Origin: SIG454 sp045578465
Lineage (GTDB): Bacteria; Bacillota; Clostridia; Monoglobales; Monoglobaceae
NCBI GenBank assembly: GCA_045578465.1
Contig: JAZNKJ010000030.1
Location: 1 to 64,000, forward strand
Direction of reading: 5' to 3'
DNA: 64,000 nt
The notes under the pieces were generated by a model. It had not been told where the DNA came from, did not search any database, and saw only the letters and a list, made by a program, of their open reading frames with translations. Below, piece after piece: positions 35,241-43,784 of this stretch. Each line of letters opens with the position of its first letter. Positions within the stretch are counted from its first letter, which is position 1. Position numbers and translations under genes: made by a program.

Positions 35241-36401
35241 TTACAAAATTTTATTTATTGCACCGATATAATCTGTAAAGGTTGTTGAGAAAACATAGTT
35301 CACAACAAGAAGTTCGTCAATGTCATATGCAGCTTTCAAAAGGTCAATCTTTCCGTAATAGCTTCTCGGGTCGATAACTAAAATTTCTTCATAGTTTTCT
35401 GTAAGAAGCGGAAGAAGAGCATTTGCATAAGAATCCTTTATAACAAGCAAGGTTTTTCCGTTTTTGTTGTTGGTTTCAATTCTTGCAAAGGCATGATCCC
35501 CACCCATAAAGATGCTGTATAAAGCAGGGGCAGAGGGGTCAGGAATTGAATAAATCTTCGGTTGATAAGAAACAATATTTCCCTCAGCATCAGGGCCTTT
35601 TGCTTGTATGGTATAGTTTTCTTTTCCCATAAAATATTCAATATCGTCGGCATATTTGCTGTATGTCGGCTCGTTTGCCTGATTATATAAATACCCCAAA
35701 AATCCACCCAGCTTTTCGTGTTTTAAGTCGTTGAGAGGAGTTGCTTTATCCCCTTTTGCTGCCATTAAATCCTCATAAGCAAGATATGCGCCTCGCTGAG
35801 TCCAATGGTGGTCGGTTTTAAAGTAGATATAGTCCCCTTTGTTTTCCTTTAAGCTGTCGTAAATATTAACGGTTTTAAAGCCTTTAAGACCACCGTAGAT
35901 GTTATCAATAGTTTCTTTTTGACTGTCGGCGTAGTGTCTGTATTCGCTCTCGTCAAACTCAAGCTGAGTGGGAGCGAGCATTATATATTTTTCGCAGTCA
36001 AGCTTCTCAGAAAGCTTATTTAAAGCGGAAATATATTCTCTCTCGGCGTCTTTATTTGCCTTAAAGACTTCCATTATTTTGCCGTTACTCAAAACCAGCT
36101 TTCCGCCGCTTGCCAGGGTAACAACCTTTTCGGATTCATCTTTTTCAATGCCCTTTAACTTGTCAAGCTTTGTCCCCAGCTCAACAAAATAACTGCGAAA
36201 GCCTACCTTGTCTGTAAGATAGGTTTCAAAATCCGTTGTAAAGGAGCCGAAGAAGATGTTTTCAAAACTTACCTCAGGCATTTCGGCAAGAGGTCTGTTT
36301 TCCTTTTCTGATGCCCTCTCATCTTTCGGAAGGACAACAACGAACAAGAAGAAGAAAAGAAGAAGGGCGATAAAAGTTATTGAAGTGATTTTTGCTTTCA
36401 T
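35241..36401 (-). CDS. DHHW-family (AlgX/AlgJ-like) envelope protein
   Basis: 386 residues. One N-terminal membrane helix (about 5-26) is followed by an extracytoplasmic SGNH/AlgX-like domain. The defining DHHW motif is in YFKTDHHWTQRGAYLAYED. AlgX/AlgJ-type proteins work with an MBOAT acyltransferase to O-acylate an exported polysaccharide. The MBOAT partner is directly upstream, 12 bases away. The target polymer is unknown. ATG has GGAGGGAAAGGT upstream. Confidence 0.88.
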   Translation of the reverse strand: MKAKITSITFIALLLFFFLFVVVLPKDERASEKENRPLAEMPEVSFENIFFGSFTTDFETYLTDKVGFRSYFVELGTKLDKLKGIEKDESEKVVTLASGGKLVLSNGKIMEVFKANKDAEREYISALNKLSEKLDCEKYIMLAPTQLEFDESEYRHYADSQKETIDNIYGGLKGFKTVNIYDSLKENKGDYIYFKTDHHWTQRGAYLAYEDLMAAKGDKATPLNDLKHEKLGGFLGYLYNQANEPTYSKYADDIEYFMGKENYTIQAKGPDAEGNIVSYQPKIYSIPDPSAPALYSIFMGGDHAFARIETNNKNGKTLLVIKDSYANALLPLLTENYEEILVIDPRSYYGKIDLLKAAYDIDELLVVNYVFSTTFTDYIGAINKIL

Positions 36402-36413
36402 ACCTTTCCCTCC

Positions 36414-37808
36414 TTAAAATCTGAAATATAAAAACGGGTTGTAAGTATCTTTAACCAAAAGAGTGAAGCACACAAGGAAAACTGCTATGATACTTACGGG
36501 GAGCAAAACAGAATATAAAGTGTTGCTCTTTGCCCTTATTTTGCGAGCAATAAAACGAACAAGCGGTGTTGAGCAGATAAAGAGAAGAATTATGAGCCAG
36601 ATATTAGACATCGCCTGATATTCTGCCATAATGTTCATTCCGCGTGGATTCTGACCAAAGGCGGCAAGAAGATATTCTTTAAGCCTTCCTAAATCCGTAA
36701 AGTAGAAAAGCATCCATCCACCAAGAACAATTAAATTGCTGTATATAAGGCGGATAAATGAGGGGACTTTCTCCCAGAACTTAAAGAGAAGCTTTTTCTC
36801 AATAATGAGCCATAAACCGTAGTAAAGCCCCCAAAGGATAAAGTTCCAGCTTGCTCCGTGCCAGAAGCCTGTTAAGAACCAGACTACGAAAATGTTAAGG
36901 AGCTGGTGGCGTCTGTTTCCGCCAAGGGGAATATAAACATAGTCACGGAAGAATGTTCCAAGGGACATATGCCATCTTCTCCAGAATTCGGTTATGCTCT
37001 TTGACATATATGGATAATCAAAGTTTTCCTTAAACTTAAAGCCAAAGAAATGCCCAAGTCCGATTGCCATATCGCTGTAACCTGAGAAGTCGAAATAAAT
37101 CTGGAACGCATACATAATAATTCCAAGCCACGCCCCGAAAGAAGAAAGGTTTGTCATATCTGTTCCAAGGAGTGCGTCAACAACCTTTCCTGCGCTGTTG
37201 GCAAGGATTATCTTTTTGAACATACCCTGAGTAAAGCGGATTACGCCGTATTCAAAGTCCTTTGCGGTGGTTGTTCTGTGGTTTATCTGCTTTTCAATAT
37301 CAACATAGCGGACAATAGGTCCTGCCACAAGCTGAGGGAACATTGTTACATAGAGAAGAAATTTGTAGTAGGATTTTTGAAGCCCTGCCTCTCCTCTGTA
37401 TGCGTCAATAACATAGGATAAAATCTGGAATGTGTAGAAAGAAATTCCAAGAGGAAGAGCGAAGCCTCCAAACTCAATTCCAAATCCGAAAAGGGCGTTT
37501 ATATTTGATACAAAAAAGCCTGTATACTTAAAAACTCCAAGAAGACCAATGTCAATGACGATTGCACCTATAAGTGAAAGCTTTGCCCCGATTTTACCAC
37601 GCCATTTTGTAACCCCAAAGCCTGCTATGTATCCCACAAATGCACTGAAAAGCATATTGAGAACTAAGATTGGCTCTCCCCAGGCATAGAAGATTAAAGA
37701 TGCAATAAGGAGAATAATGTTACGCCAGGTAATGTTTTTATTTAAGAAATAAAGCCCAAGAGTTATGGGCAGGAATAATCCCAATGAAAGAAGACTTGAA
37801 AAAACCAA
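36414..37808 (-). CDS. MBOAT family O-acyltransferase (AlgI/DltB-like)
   Basis: 464-residue polytopic membrane protein. It has the MBOAT signatures FFGFKFKENFDYPYMSKSI, EFWRRWHMSLGTFFRDYVY and the catalytic-His segment LTGFWHGASWNFILWG. It likely passes acetyl groups across the membrane to the DHHW protein encoded next. The start is TTG at 37808, with AAAGGGG upstream; no ATG is available nearby. Confidence 0.93.
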   Translation of the reverse strand: MVFSSLLSLGLFLPITLGLYFLNKNITWRNIILLIASLIFYAWGEPILVLNMLFSAFVGYIAGFGVTKWRGKIGAKLSLIGAIVIDIGLLGVFKYTGFFVSNINALFGFGIEFGGFALPLGISFYTFQILSYVIDAYRGEAGLQKSYYKFLLYVTMFPQLVAGPIVRYVDIEKQINHRTTTAKDFEYGVIRFTQGMFKKIILANSAGKVVDALLGTDMTNLSSFGAWLGIIMYAFQIYFDFSGYSDMAIGLGHFFGFKFKENFDYPYMSKSITEFWRRWHMSLGTFFRDYVYIPLGGNRRHQLLNIFVVWFLTGFWHGASWNFILWGLYYGLWLIIEKKLLFKFWEKVPSFIRLIYSNLIVLGGWMLFYFTDLGRLKEYLLAAFGQNPRGMNIMAEYQAMSNIWLIILLFICSTPLVRFIARKIRAKSNTLYSVLLPVSIIAVFLVCFTLLVKDTYNPFLYFRF

Positions 37809-37845
37809 GTTTACAACCCCTTTCTCTAAATTTCAATACCATTTA

Positions 37846-37874
37846 ATTATACTTTGAGGGGCGAATTTTGTCAA
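37846..37874 (-). promoter_or_regulatory. Promoter of MBOAT-DHHW operon
   Basis: Minus-strand TTGACA (37869-37874), 17-base spacer, TATAAT (37846-37851). A full consensus just downstream of the ABC operon terminator. Confidence 0.88.
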
Positions 37875-37887
37875 GGGAAAGCCAAAT

Positions 37888-37917
37888 AAAAAAGGAAGGT
37901 GTTTAGCCTTCCTTTTT
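37888..37917 (-). terminator. Terminator of the marR-ABC operon
   Basis: Minus-strand AAAAAGGAAGG ... CCTTCCTTTTTT hairpin with a seven-base loop, immediately after the second ABC gene. Confidence 0.88.
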
Positions 37918-37923
37918 GTGTTT

Positions 37924-39849
37924 TTATTGCAGCTCGAATGCGCCCGTATAAAGCTGATAATATTTGCCTTTCTGGGCGATTAAGTCGTCGTGAGTTCCTC
38001 GTTCTATAATTCTTCCCTGCTCCATAACCATAATAACATCAGAGTTTTTAACAGTTGATAAGCGGTGGGCGATAACGAAAACTGTTCTGCCTTTCATAAG
38101 TGAGTCCATTCCTCTTTGAACGATTGCCTCTGTTCGGGTGTCAATAGAGGAGGTTGCCTCATCCAAAATCATAACAGGCGGGTCTGCAACGGCAGCTCTT
38201 GCAATTGAGATAAGCTGGCGCTGACCTTGGGAGAGGTTTGAGCCGTTATTTGAAAGCATTGTTTCATAACCATCAGGAAGTCTTGTTATAAAATCGTCTG
38301 CTCCCGCAAGCTTTGCCGCATCAATACATTCTTCGTCGGTGGCGTCAAGGTTTCCGTAGCGGATGTTATCCATAACTGTTCCCGTAAATAGGTTTGTGTC
38401 CTGCAAAACTATGCCAAGGCTTCGTCTTAAATCGGACTTTTTAATCTTGTTTATATTTATTCCGTCATAGCGGATTTTCCCGTCCTCAATATCATAAAAA
38501 CGGTTGATAAGGTTGGTTATGGTGGTCTTTCCTGCACCTGTTGCACCAACAAAAGCTACCTTTTGTCCCGGCTCTGCATAAACATTTATGTCGTGGAGAA
38601 CGGTCTTGTCCTCTGTGTAACCAAATGTTGCATCCACAATACGAACATCTCCTTTAAGCGGAGTGTAGGTTAATGTGCCGTCGCCGTGAGGATGCTTCCA
38701 AGCCCACTGACCCGTATGATGCTTTGTCTCTGTAACCTTGCCATCTTCCGAAATCTTGGCGTTAACCAAAGTGACATAACCCTCGTCATCCTCAGGAAGT
38801 TCATCCATAAGAGTAAAGATTCGGTCTGCACCTGCGCATCCCATAACGATTGAGTTAATCTGCTGGGAAAGCTGGTTGACATTTCCCGTAAACTGCTTGG
38901 TCATATTAAGGAAAGGAACAACAATGCTTATGCCAAATGGAAGCCCTGAAATGCTGAAATTCGGAGCTTTTGTAACAATGAAAAGTCCGCCTGCAACGGC
39001 CATAATAACATATAAAATGTTGCCGATATTCTGAATAATCGGGCCTAAAACATTGGCATAGGAATGGGCTTTCTTGCTGTCATTATAAAGCTCCTCATTA
39101 ATTTTATCAAAGTCCTTCTGACATTCTTCCTCGTGGCAGAAAACCTTGATAACCTTCTGGCCGTTCATCATTTCCTGAATATATCCTTCGGTTTGACCGA
39201 GAGAAATCTGCTGACGAATGAAATATTTTGAAGAACCGCCACCTGCTTTTTTGGTAACGATGGTCATAAGAACAACACCTAAAAGCACAATGAGGGTCAT
39301 CCAGATGCTGAAATAAAGCATTGCGAAAAGCACACCGATAACAACGGAGCCTGCTCTTAAAAGTGCAGGGAGAGATTGTGAAATGAGCTGACGGAGAGTG
39401 TCAATGTCGTTTGTATAATGGCTCATTATGTCCCCGTGCTTGTGTGTATCGAAATAGCGGATAGGAAGCCTTTGCATTCCCTTAAACATTGAAATACGAA
39501 GCTTTGACAAGAACCCTTGGGTTATAACCGCCGTAAGCTGTGTGTTAAGAACGGCAGCTATAAGAGAGATAACATAAAGAATTCCCACAAAAATAAGGTA
39601 TCTGAGAATTTCCGGTCTGGCAACTGCCCATGAGCCTGTCTCGCTGTTGATTTTTATGCAGTCTAAAACCTTCTGCAAAACAAAGTCCGGAATAACTGCA
39701 ACAACTGCGGAGAACAGTATACAAAAAGCTGTGAATGGAACTAAAACGGGATAGAACTTAAAGAGGGTTTTTATAACTCTGCCAAGTGTTCCCTTTTTAG
39801 CCTTCTTAAAATCGGGGCGTCTTTTTGGCGCTTTACTTTGCTGTTTCAT
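37924..39849 (-). CDS. ABC exporter half-transporter, second subunit
   Basis: 641 residues. An N-terminal six-helix ABC_membrane domain (about 30-330) is followed by an ATPase with Walker A VGATGAGKTT, Q-loop VLQDTNLF, signature LSQGQRQ, Walker B VMILDEATSSID and H-loop AHRLSTV. The signature and Walker B are canonical, so this is the catalytically complete half of a heterodimeric exporter. The ATG at 39849 has GGGGGTG upstream and overlaps the end of the partner gene by 17 bases. It is in an operon with a MarR regulator, typical of drug or peptide efflux. Confidence 0.92.
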   Translation of the reverse strand: MKQQSKAPKRRPDFKKAKKGTLGRVIKTLFKFYPVLVPFTAFCILFSAVVAVIPDFVLQKVLDCIKINSETGSWAVARPEILRYLIFVGILYVISLIAAVLNTQLTAVITQGFLSKLRISMFKGMQRLPIRYFDTHKHGDIMSHYTNDIDTLRQLISQSLPALLRAGSVVIGVLFAMLYFSIWMTLIVLLGVVLMTIVTKKAGGGSSKYFIRQQISLGQTEGYIQEMMNGQKVIKVFCHEEECQKDFDKINEELYNDSKKAHSYANVLGPIIQNIGNILYVIMAVAGGLFIVTKAPNFSISGLPFGISIVVPFLNMTKQFTGNVNQLSQQINSIVMGCAGADRIFTLMDELPEDDEGYVTLVNAKISEDGKVTETKHHTGQWAWKHPHGDGTLTYTPLKGDVRIVDATFGYTEDKTVLHDINVYAEPGQKVAFVGATGAGKTTITNLINRFYDIEDGKIRYDGININKIKKSDLRRSLGIVLQDTNLFTGTVMDNIRYGNLDATDEECIDAAKLAGADDFITRLPDGYETMLSNNGSNLSQGQRQLISIARAAVADPPVMILDEATSSIDTRTEAIVQRGMDSLMKGRTVFVIAHRLSTVKNSDVIMVMEQGRIIERGTHDDLIAQKGKYYQLYTGAFELQ

Positions 39850-41581
39850 TTTCGTCACCCCCATGTGTCTGTTCTTCATAAACTTCACGGTAAATTTCGC
39901 TTGATTTCATAAGCTCCTCGTGAGTGCCAATATCGGAAATTGTTCCGTTATCCATAACAATAATCATATCCGCATCCATAACAGAGGAAATTCTCTGAGC
40001 AATAATGATTTTTGTTGTTTCGGGAATAAATTTCTTAAAGCCTTCACGGATAAGAGCGTCGGTCTTTGTGTCAACGGCGCTGGTGGAGTCATCCAGGATA
40101 AGAATTTTCGGCTTTTTAAGAAGAGCTCTTGCTATACAAAGTCTCTGCTTTTGTCCGCCTGAAACATTTGTTCCGCCCTGCTCAATTTTCGTGTCATAGC
40201 CGTCAGGGAAAACAGAAACAAATTCGTCTGCCTGAGCTAGCTTACAGGCATCTATAATTTCTTCATCGGTTGCATTTTCATTACCCCAGCGGAGGTTTTC
40301 CTTTATAGTCCCTGAGAAGAGAAGATTCTTTTGAAGCACCATTGAAACATTGTCGCGGAGGGTTTTAAGTCCGTACTCCCGAACATCAATTCCCCCAACC
40401 AAAACGCTTCCCTCAGTTACGTCGTAAAGACGGGGGATAAGCTGAACAAGGGAGGATTTTCCTGAACCCGTTCCGCCGATAATTCCAACGGTTGCCCCTG
40501 ATTTTATGTGCAAATCAATATTTGAAAGGGAGTTGCGCTTTGCCTTCTTTGAGTATTTGAAGTTGACATTGTTAAAGTCAATGCTTCCGTCCTTAACTGT
40601 AAGGATTGGGTTTTCCTTTTCGGTAAGTGAAGACTCTTCGTCAAGGACTTCAAAAATACGCTTAGCCGATTCTGCCGACATGGTTATCATAACATAAATC
40701 ATTGAAAGCATCATAAGGGACATAAGGATTTGCATTCCGTATGTAAGCATAGCGGAAATCTGCCCAACATCAACGCCGCCAATATGATTTATTGCCATTT
40801 TAGAGCCGATTAGGAGAATAAATATCCAGTTAATATTCATACAAAGCTGCATAAGTGGGCCGTTGAAAGCAACAATTCTCTCTGCCTTTGTAAAGTCGTT
40901 TTTAATGTCCTCTGCGGCAGTTTCAAATTTTTCGTTTTCATAATCCTCTCTTGAAAAACCCTTAACAACTCGCATTGCCTGAACATTTTCTTCAATTGAT
41001 TCGTTGAGCTTGTCGTATTTTTTGAAAACACGGCGGAAAGCAGGCATTGCCTTTCGGCTTATAAAGAAAAGACCGAAGCCTAAAATAGGAATAACAATAA
41101 CGAAAGAGGTTGCCAAAGGTCCGCCCATAATGTATGCCATAATGATTGAGAAGATAAGCATAAGAGGGCTTCTTATGGCAGTTCTTATAATCATCATAAA
41201 GGACATCTGAACATTGGCAACATCAGTTGTCATTCTTGTTACCAAGGAAGAAGAGGAGAATTTGTCAATGTTTTCAAAGCTGTATCCTTGCACCTTATAG
41301 AACATACTCTGTCTTAAATTTTTTGCAAATCCGGCAGACGCCTTTGCGGCTGTAAAAGCGGCTAAACCGCCAAAGGCTAAGGATATGCAGGCGGCGATAA
41401 TTAAAAGAACGCCAAGATTTAAAATCTCAGTCATATCCGTTCCGTTTTTGATTTTGTTAACTAAATTTGCCGTTATAAATGGGATAAGGGTTTCCAAAAC
41501 CGCCTCTCCAAGAATGAAAAGCAAAGTCAGAATTGCAGGGGTTTTATATTCCCTGACTGATTTTGCAAGCTTTTTAATCAT
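39833..41581 (-). CDS. ABC exporter half-transporter, first subunit
   Basis: 582 residues: ABC_membrane domain, then ATPase with Walker A IGGTGSGKSS, Q-loop VLQKNLLFSGT, signature VSGGQKQR and Walker B ILILDDSTSAVD. Walker B ends in Asp-Asp rather than Asp-Glu. So the catalytic Glu is replaced, the usual degenerate-site subunit of heterodimeric exporters (BmrC/TmrA type). ATG 41581 lies 8 bases after AGGAGG; the ATG at 41587 is too close. It overlaps the marR stop by 8 bases. Confidence 0.93.
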   Translation of the reverse strand: MIKKLAKSVREYKTPAILTLLFILGEAVLETLIPFITANLVNKIKNGTDMTEILNLGVLLIIAACISLAFGGLAAFTAAKASAGFAKNLRQSMFYKVQGYSFENIDKFSSSSLVTRMTTDVANVQMSFMMIIRTAIRSPLMLIFSIIMAYIMGGPLATSFVIVIPILGFGLFFISRKAMPAFRRVFKKYDKLNESIEENVQAMRVVKGFSREDYENEKFETAAEDIKNDFTKAERIVAFNGPLMQLCMNINWIFILLIGSKMAINHIGGVDVGQISAMLTYGMQILMSLMMLSMIYVMITMSAESAKRIFEVLDEESSLTEKENPILTVKDGSIDFNNVNFKYSKKAKRNSLSNIDLHIKSGATVGIIGGTGSGKSSLVQLIPRLYDVTEGSVLVGGIDVREYGLKTLRDNVSMVLQKNLLFSGTIKENLRWGNENATDEEIIDACKLAQADEFVSVFPDGYDTKIEQGGTNVSGGQKQRLCIARALLKKPKILILDDSTSAVDTKTDALIREGFKKFIPETTKIIIAQRISSVMDADMIIVMDNGTISDIGTHEELMKSSEIYREVYEEQTHGGDENETAK

Positions 41582-42011
41582 TTGCATTGTCCTCCTTTAA
41601 AATGTCATAAGTCTTATCAAGAAGAGAAGTAAGAGTGTCAAGCTCTTCTTTTGTAAACCTCTGTGCAAATCGCTTTTCTATATGTTCTCTCTGCGCCTTG
41701 CAATCAGACTGAACATCGTAAGCCTTCTGGGAAAGGGAGATGCACCGCTGTCGCTTGTCCGTTTTTGAAACGGAAACAGAAACAAACCCATTTTTCTCCA
41801 TTCGCCCTAAGATTCCTCTGGCGGTGGAATGCTTTATTCCGAAATGCAATTCTAAGTCGCGCTGAGTGATTTCTTTATCTGCCTTAAAAAGATAGAAAAG
41901 AATGTCCATCTGGGTTCTGGTAAGCCCGAAGTTTTTTGCTCTTCGGTTGCCGTTTGCTCTGAAACATTCGTGGATTTTTTTAAACCTGTACCCTAAATCG
42001 TAAGACTCCAA
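41574..42011 (-). CDS. MarR family transcriptional regulator
   Basis: 145-residue winged-helix regulator (LTRTQMDILFYLFKADKEI, DLELHFGIKHSTARGILGR, wing SVSKTDKRQRCISLS). The start is TTG 42011, with GGAGGGG upstream. First gene of the ABC exporter operon, so it probably autorepresses and controls the exporter in response to a ligand. Confidence 0.92.
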   Translation of the reverse strand: MESYDLGYRFKKIHECFRANGNRRAKNFGLTRTQMDILFYLFKADKEITQRDLELHFGIKHSTARGILGRMEKNGFVSVSVSKTDKRQRCISLSQKAYDVQSDCKAQREHIEKRFAQRFTKEELDTLTSLLDKTYDILKEDNAND

Positions 42012-42030
42012 AACATCCCCTCCTTAAAAA

Positions 42031-42075
42031 GTGTAGCATACTCCATATTTTACTCCAAACACCCCTAAAAGTCAA
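42031..42075 (-). promoter_or_regulatory. marR-ABC promoter with overlapping direct repeats
   Basis: Minus-strand TTGACT (42070-42075), 17-base spacer, TAAAAT (42047-42052). The -10 is flanked by two TGGAGTA repeats 12 bases apart on the minus strand, in reading TGGAGTAAAATA then TGGAGTATGCTA. This is a candidate MarR operator. Confidence 0.65.
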
Positions 42076-42120
42076 TAAGTTTTTGTAGTTTTTTGGCATA
42101 CGATTTTGAGAAAAATAAAA

Positions 42121-42146
42121 AGGAAAAAATTCCCAATTACAGAAAT
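42121..42146 (+). promoter_or_regulatory. Possible sigma-H-type promoter of spoIIA
   Basis: AGGAAAA (42121-42127), 13-base gap, AGAAAT (42141-42146). This resembles the sigma-H pattern AGGAWWT-N12-RGAAT that drives spoIIA in Bacillus. The match is imperfect. Confidence 0.35.
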
Positions 42147-42193
42147 TTTAAACGAGACTATTTGCGGGAGGCAAAAGGAAAGGAAGGATAGAT

Positions 42194-42520
42194 ATGAAGA
42201 TAAGGCTTGAATATGCCTCAGGGACTTTAATCGCCAAGATTAAGGGCGAGATTGACCATCATACTTCAAATGAGTTAAGAACGGTGCTGGACAAAGAAAT
42301 TATGGAAAAGAGCATAAAAAATCTTGTTCTTGATTTTGACAAGGTAACCTTTATGGACAGCTCGGGAATAGGGGTTATTGTGGGGAGGTATAAAAAGATT
42401 GACGCCTTGGGCGGACAGCTTATGATAATCCGTGCAACAGGTCAGGTGGACAAGGTGCTTGAGCTTTCAGGAATTAAAAAGATTTTAAAATGCAGAGAAG
42501 AGGTGAGCGTTAATGAATAA
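42194..42520 (+). CDS. spoIIAA: Anti-sigma F factor antagonist SpoIIAA
   Basis: 108-residue STAS protein. The phosphorylatable Ser is within FMDSSGIGVIVGRYK (Ser57 by count). It binds SpoIIAB to free sigma-F in the forespore. ATG has AAGGAAGGAT upstream. First gene of the three-gene spoIIA operon. Confidence 0.95.
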   Translation: MKIRLEYASGTLIAKIKGEIDHHTSNELRTVLDKEIMEKSIKNLVLDFDKVTFMDSSGIGVIVGRYKKIDALGGQLMIIRATGQVDKVLELSGIKKILKCREEVSVNE

Positions 42521-42935
42521 CTATATGAGGCTTGAAATTCCCGCAAAGAGCACGAACGAGGCCTTTGCAAGAATGGCGGTGGGGGCTTTTGTCAGTCAGG
42601 CGGACCCCACCATTGAGGAACTTTCGGATATAAAGACTGCGGTTTCCGAAGGGGTTACAAATGCTATTATTCACGGCTATGAGAATATGTCGGGGGTTGT
42701 CAGTATAGTCTGTCGCATTGATGAGGATATGCTTGAAATCGTAATAACTGATTTTGGTGTAGGGATTGAGAACATTGAAAAGGCGAGAGAGCCTCTTTAT
42801 ACCTCAAAACCTGACGAAGAGCGGAGCGGAATGGGATTTACGGTTATGGAAACCTTTATGGATGATTTGCTGGTTGAGTCAAAGCTTTCCGAAGGGACAA
42901 AGATTACTATGAGAAAGCGTCTTAAAAGCAGATGA
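42513..42935 (+). CDS. spoIIAB: Anti-sigma F factor / serine kinase SpoIIAB
   Basis: 140-residue GHKL-type kinase and anti-sigma factor. KTAVSEGVTNAIIHGYEN gives the N box, ITDFGVGIENIEKARE the G1 box, and RSGMGFTVMETFMDDL the G2 box. It overlaps spoIIAA by 8 bases. Confidence 0.96.
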   Translation: MNNYMRLEIPAKSTNEAFARMAVGAFVSQADPTIEELSDIKTAVSEGVTNAIIHGYENMSGVVSIVCRIDEDMLEIVITDFGVGIENIEKAREPLYTSKPDEERSGMGFTVMETFMDDLLVESKLSEGTKITMRKRLKSR

Positions 42936-43672
42936 GTATGGAGAAGGATTTAGGAAATCTCATAAGACTTGCCAAAGAGGGCGAAGAAGAAGCCACAGAA
43001 ATTTTAGTTAAAGAAAATATGGGCCTCATTCGGAGCATTGTTAAAAGATTTATGGGGCGAGGCTATGAAACGGAGGATTTATTTCAGATTGGCGCAATCG
43101 GACTTATAAAAGCCATAAGGCGCTTTGATTTAAACTATGATGTTAAGTTTTCAACCTATGCTGTTCCTATGATTATGGGAGAGATTAAAAGATACATAAG
43201 AGATGACGGGATTATAAAGGTAAGCCGAAGCATAAAGGAGCTTTCCTATAAGGTTTCCTCGGTCCGTGAGGCATTAATCAGAGAGACAGGGGAAGAGCCA
43301 ACCATTTCCCAGATTGCAAAGAGGATGGGGCTAAGCCCTGAGGAAGTTTCTGTTGCCATAGAGGCAACGGCAAAGCCTGACTCGCTTTATGCTAAAATTG
43401 ATGATGGCAGTCAGGAAGGACAAGCCTTAATAGATAGGATAGAAAACCCCACGGATTATGAGAAAGAGTCAGTTGATAAAATTCTTATTTCGTCAATGCT
43501 TAAAGAGTTTCCCGAAAGGGAGCAGAAGATTATAATACTTCGGTATTTCAGGCGAAAAACCCAAGGGGAGATTGCCAAAATGCTTGGAATTTCTCAGGTG
43601 CAGGTGTCAAGAATTGAGAAAAAGGTACTCCTTAAAATGCGAGAACGGTTGAAAGATAGTGTCAATATATAA
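42932..43672 (+). CDS. sigF: RNA polymerase sporulation sigma factor SigF
   Basis: 246-residue early forespore sigma factor: region 2 TEDLFQIGAIGLIKAIRRF and KFSTYAVPMIMGEIKRYIR; region 4 FPEREQKIIILRYFRRKTQ and ISQVQVSRIEKKV. Its identity rests on the spoIIAA-spoIIAB-sigF context. The ATG overlaps the spoIIAB stop (ATGA). Confidence 0.96.
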   Translation: MSMEKDLGNLIRLAKEGEEEATEILVKENMGLIRSIVKRFMGRGYETEDLFQIGAIGLIKAIRRFDLNYDVKFSTYAVPMIMGEIKRYIRDDGIIKVSRSIKELSYKVSSVREALIRETGEEPTISQIAKRMGLSPEEVSVAIEATAKPDSLYAKIDDGSQEGQALIDRIENPTDYEKESVDKILISSMLKEFPEREQKIIILRYFRRKTQGEIAKMLGISQVQVSRIEKKVLLKMRERLKDSVNI

Positions 43673-43713
43673 ATAAAATTGTCAAAAAAATTAAAATTTG
43701 TTCCTTTTTACTA

Positions 43714-43742
43714 TTGCTTTTTTCTAAGAAAAATTATATACT
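43714..43742 (+). promoter_or_regulatory. Promoter of guaB
   Basis: TTGCTT (43714-43719), 17-base spacer, TATACT (43737-43742), 42 bases before guaB. No purine riboswitch core is seen here. Confidence 0.7.
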
Positions 43743-43784
43743 AAATAAAATAACCTAAAATTTTATGTTGAAAGGAAGAATAAA

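Noticed and set aside
43673..43784. Purine riboswitch before guaB
   Set aside because: No conserved purine aptamer core was found; only a promoter and an A+T-rich leader are present.
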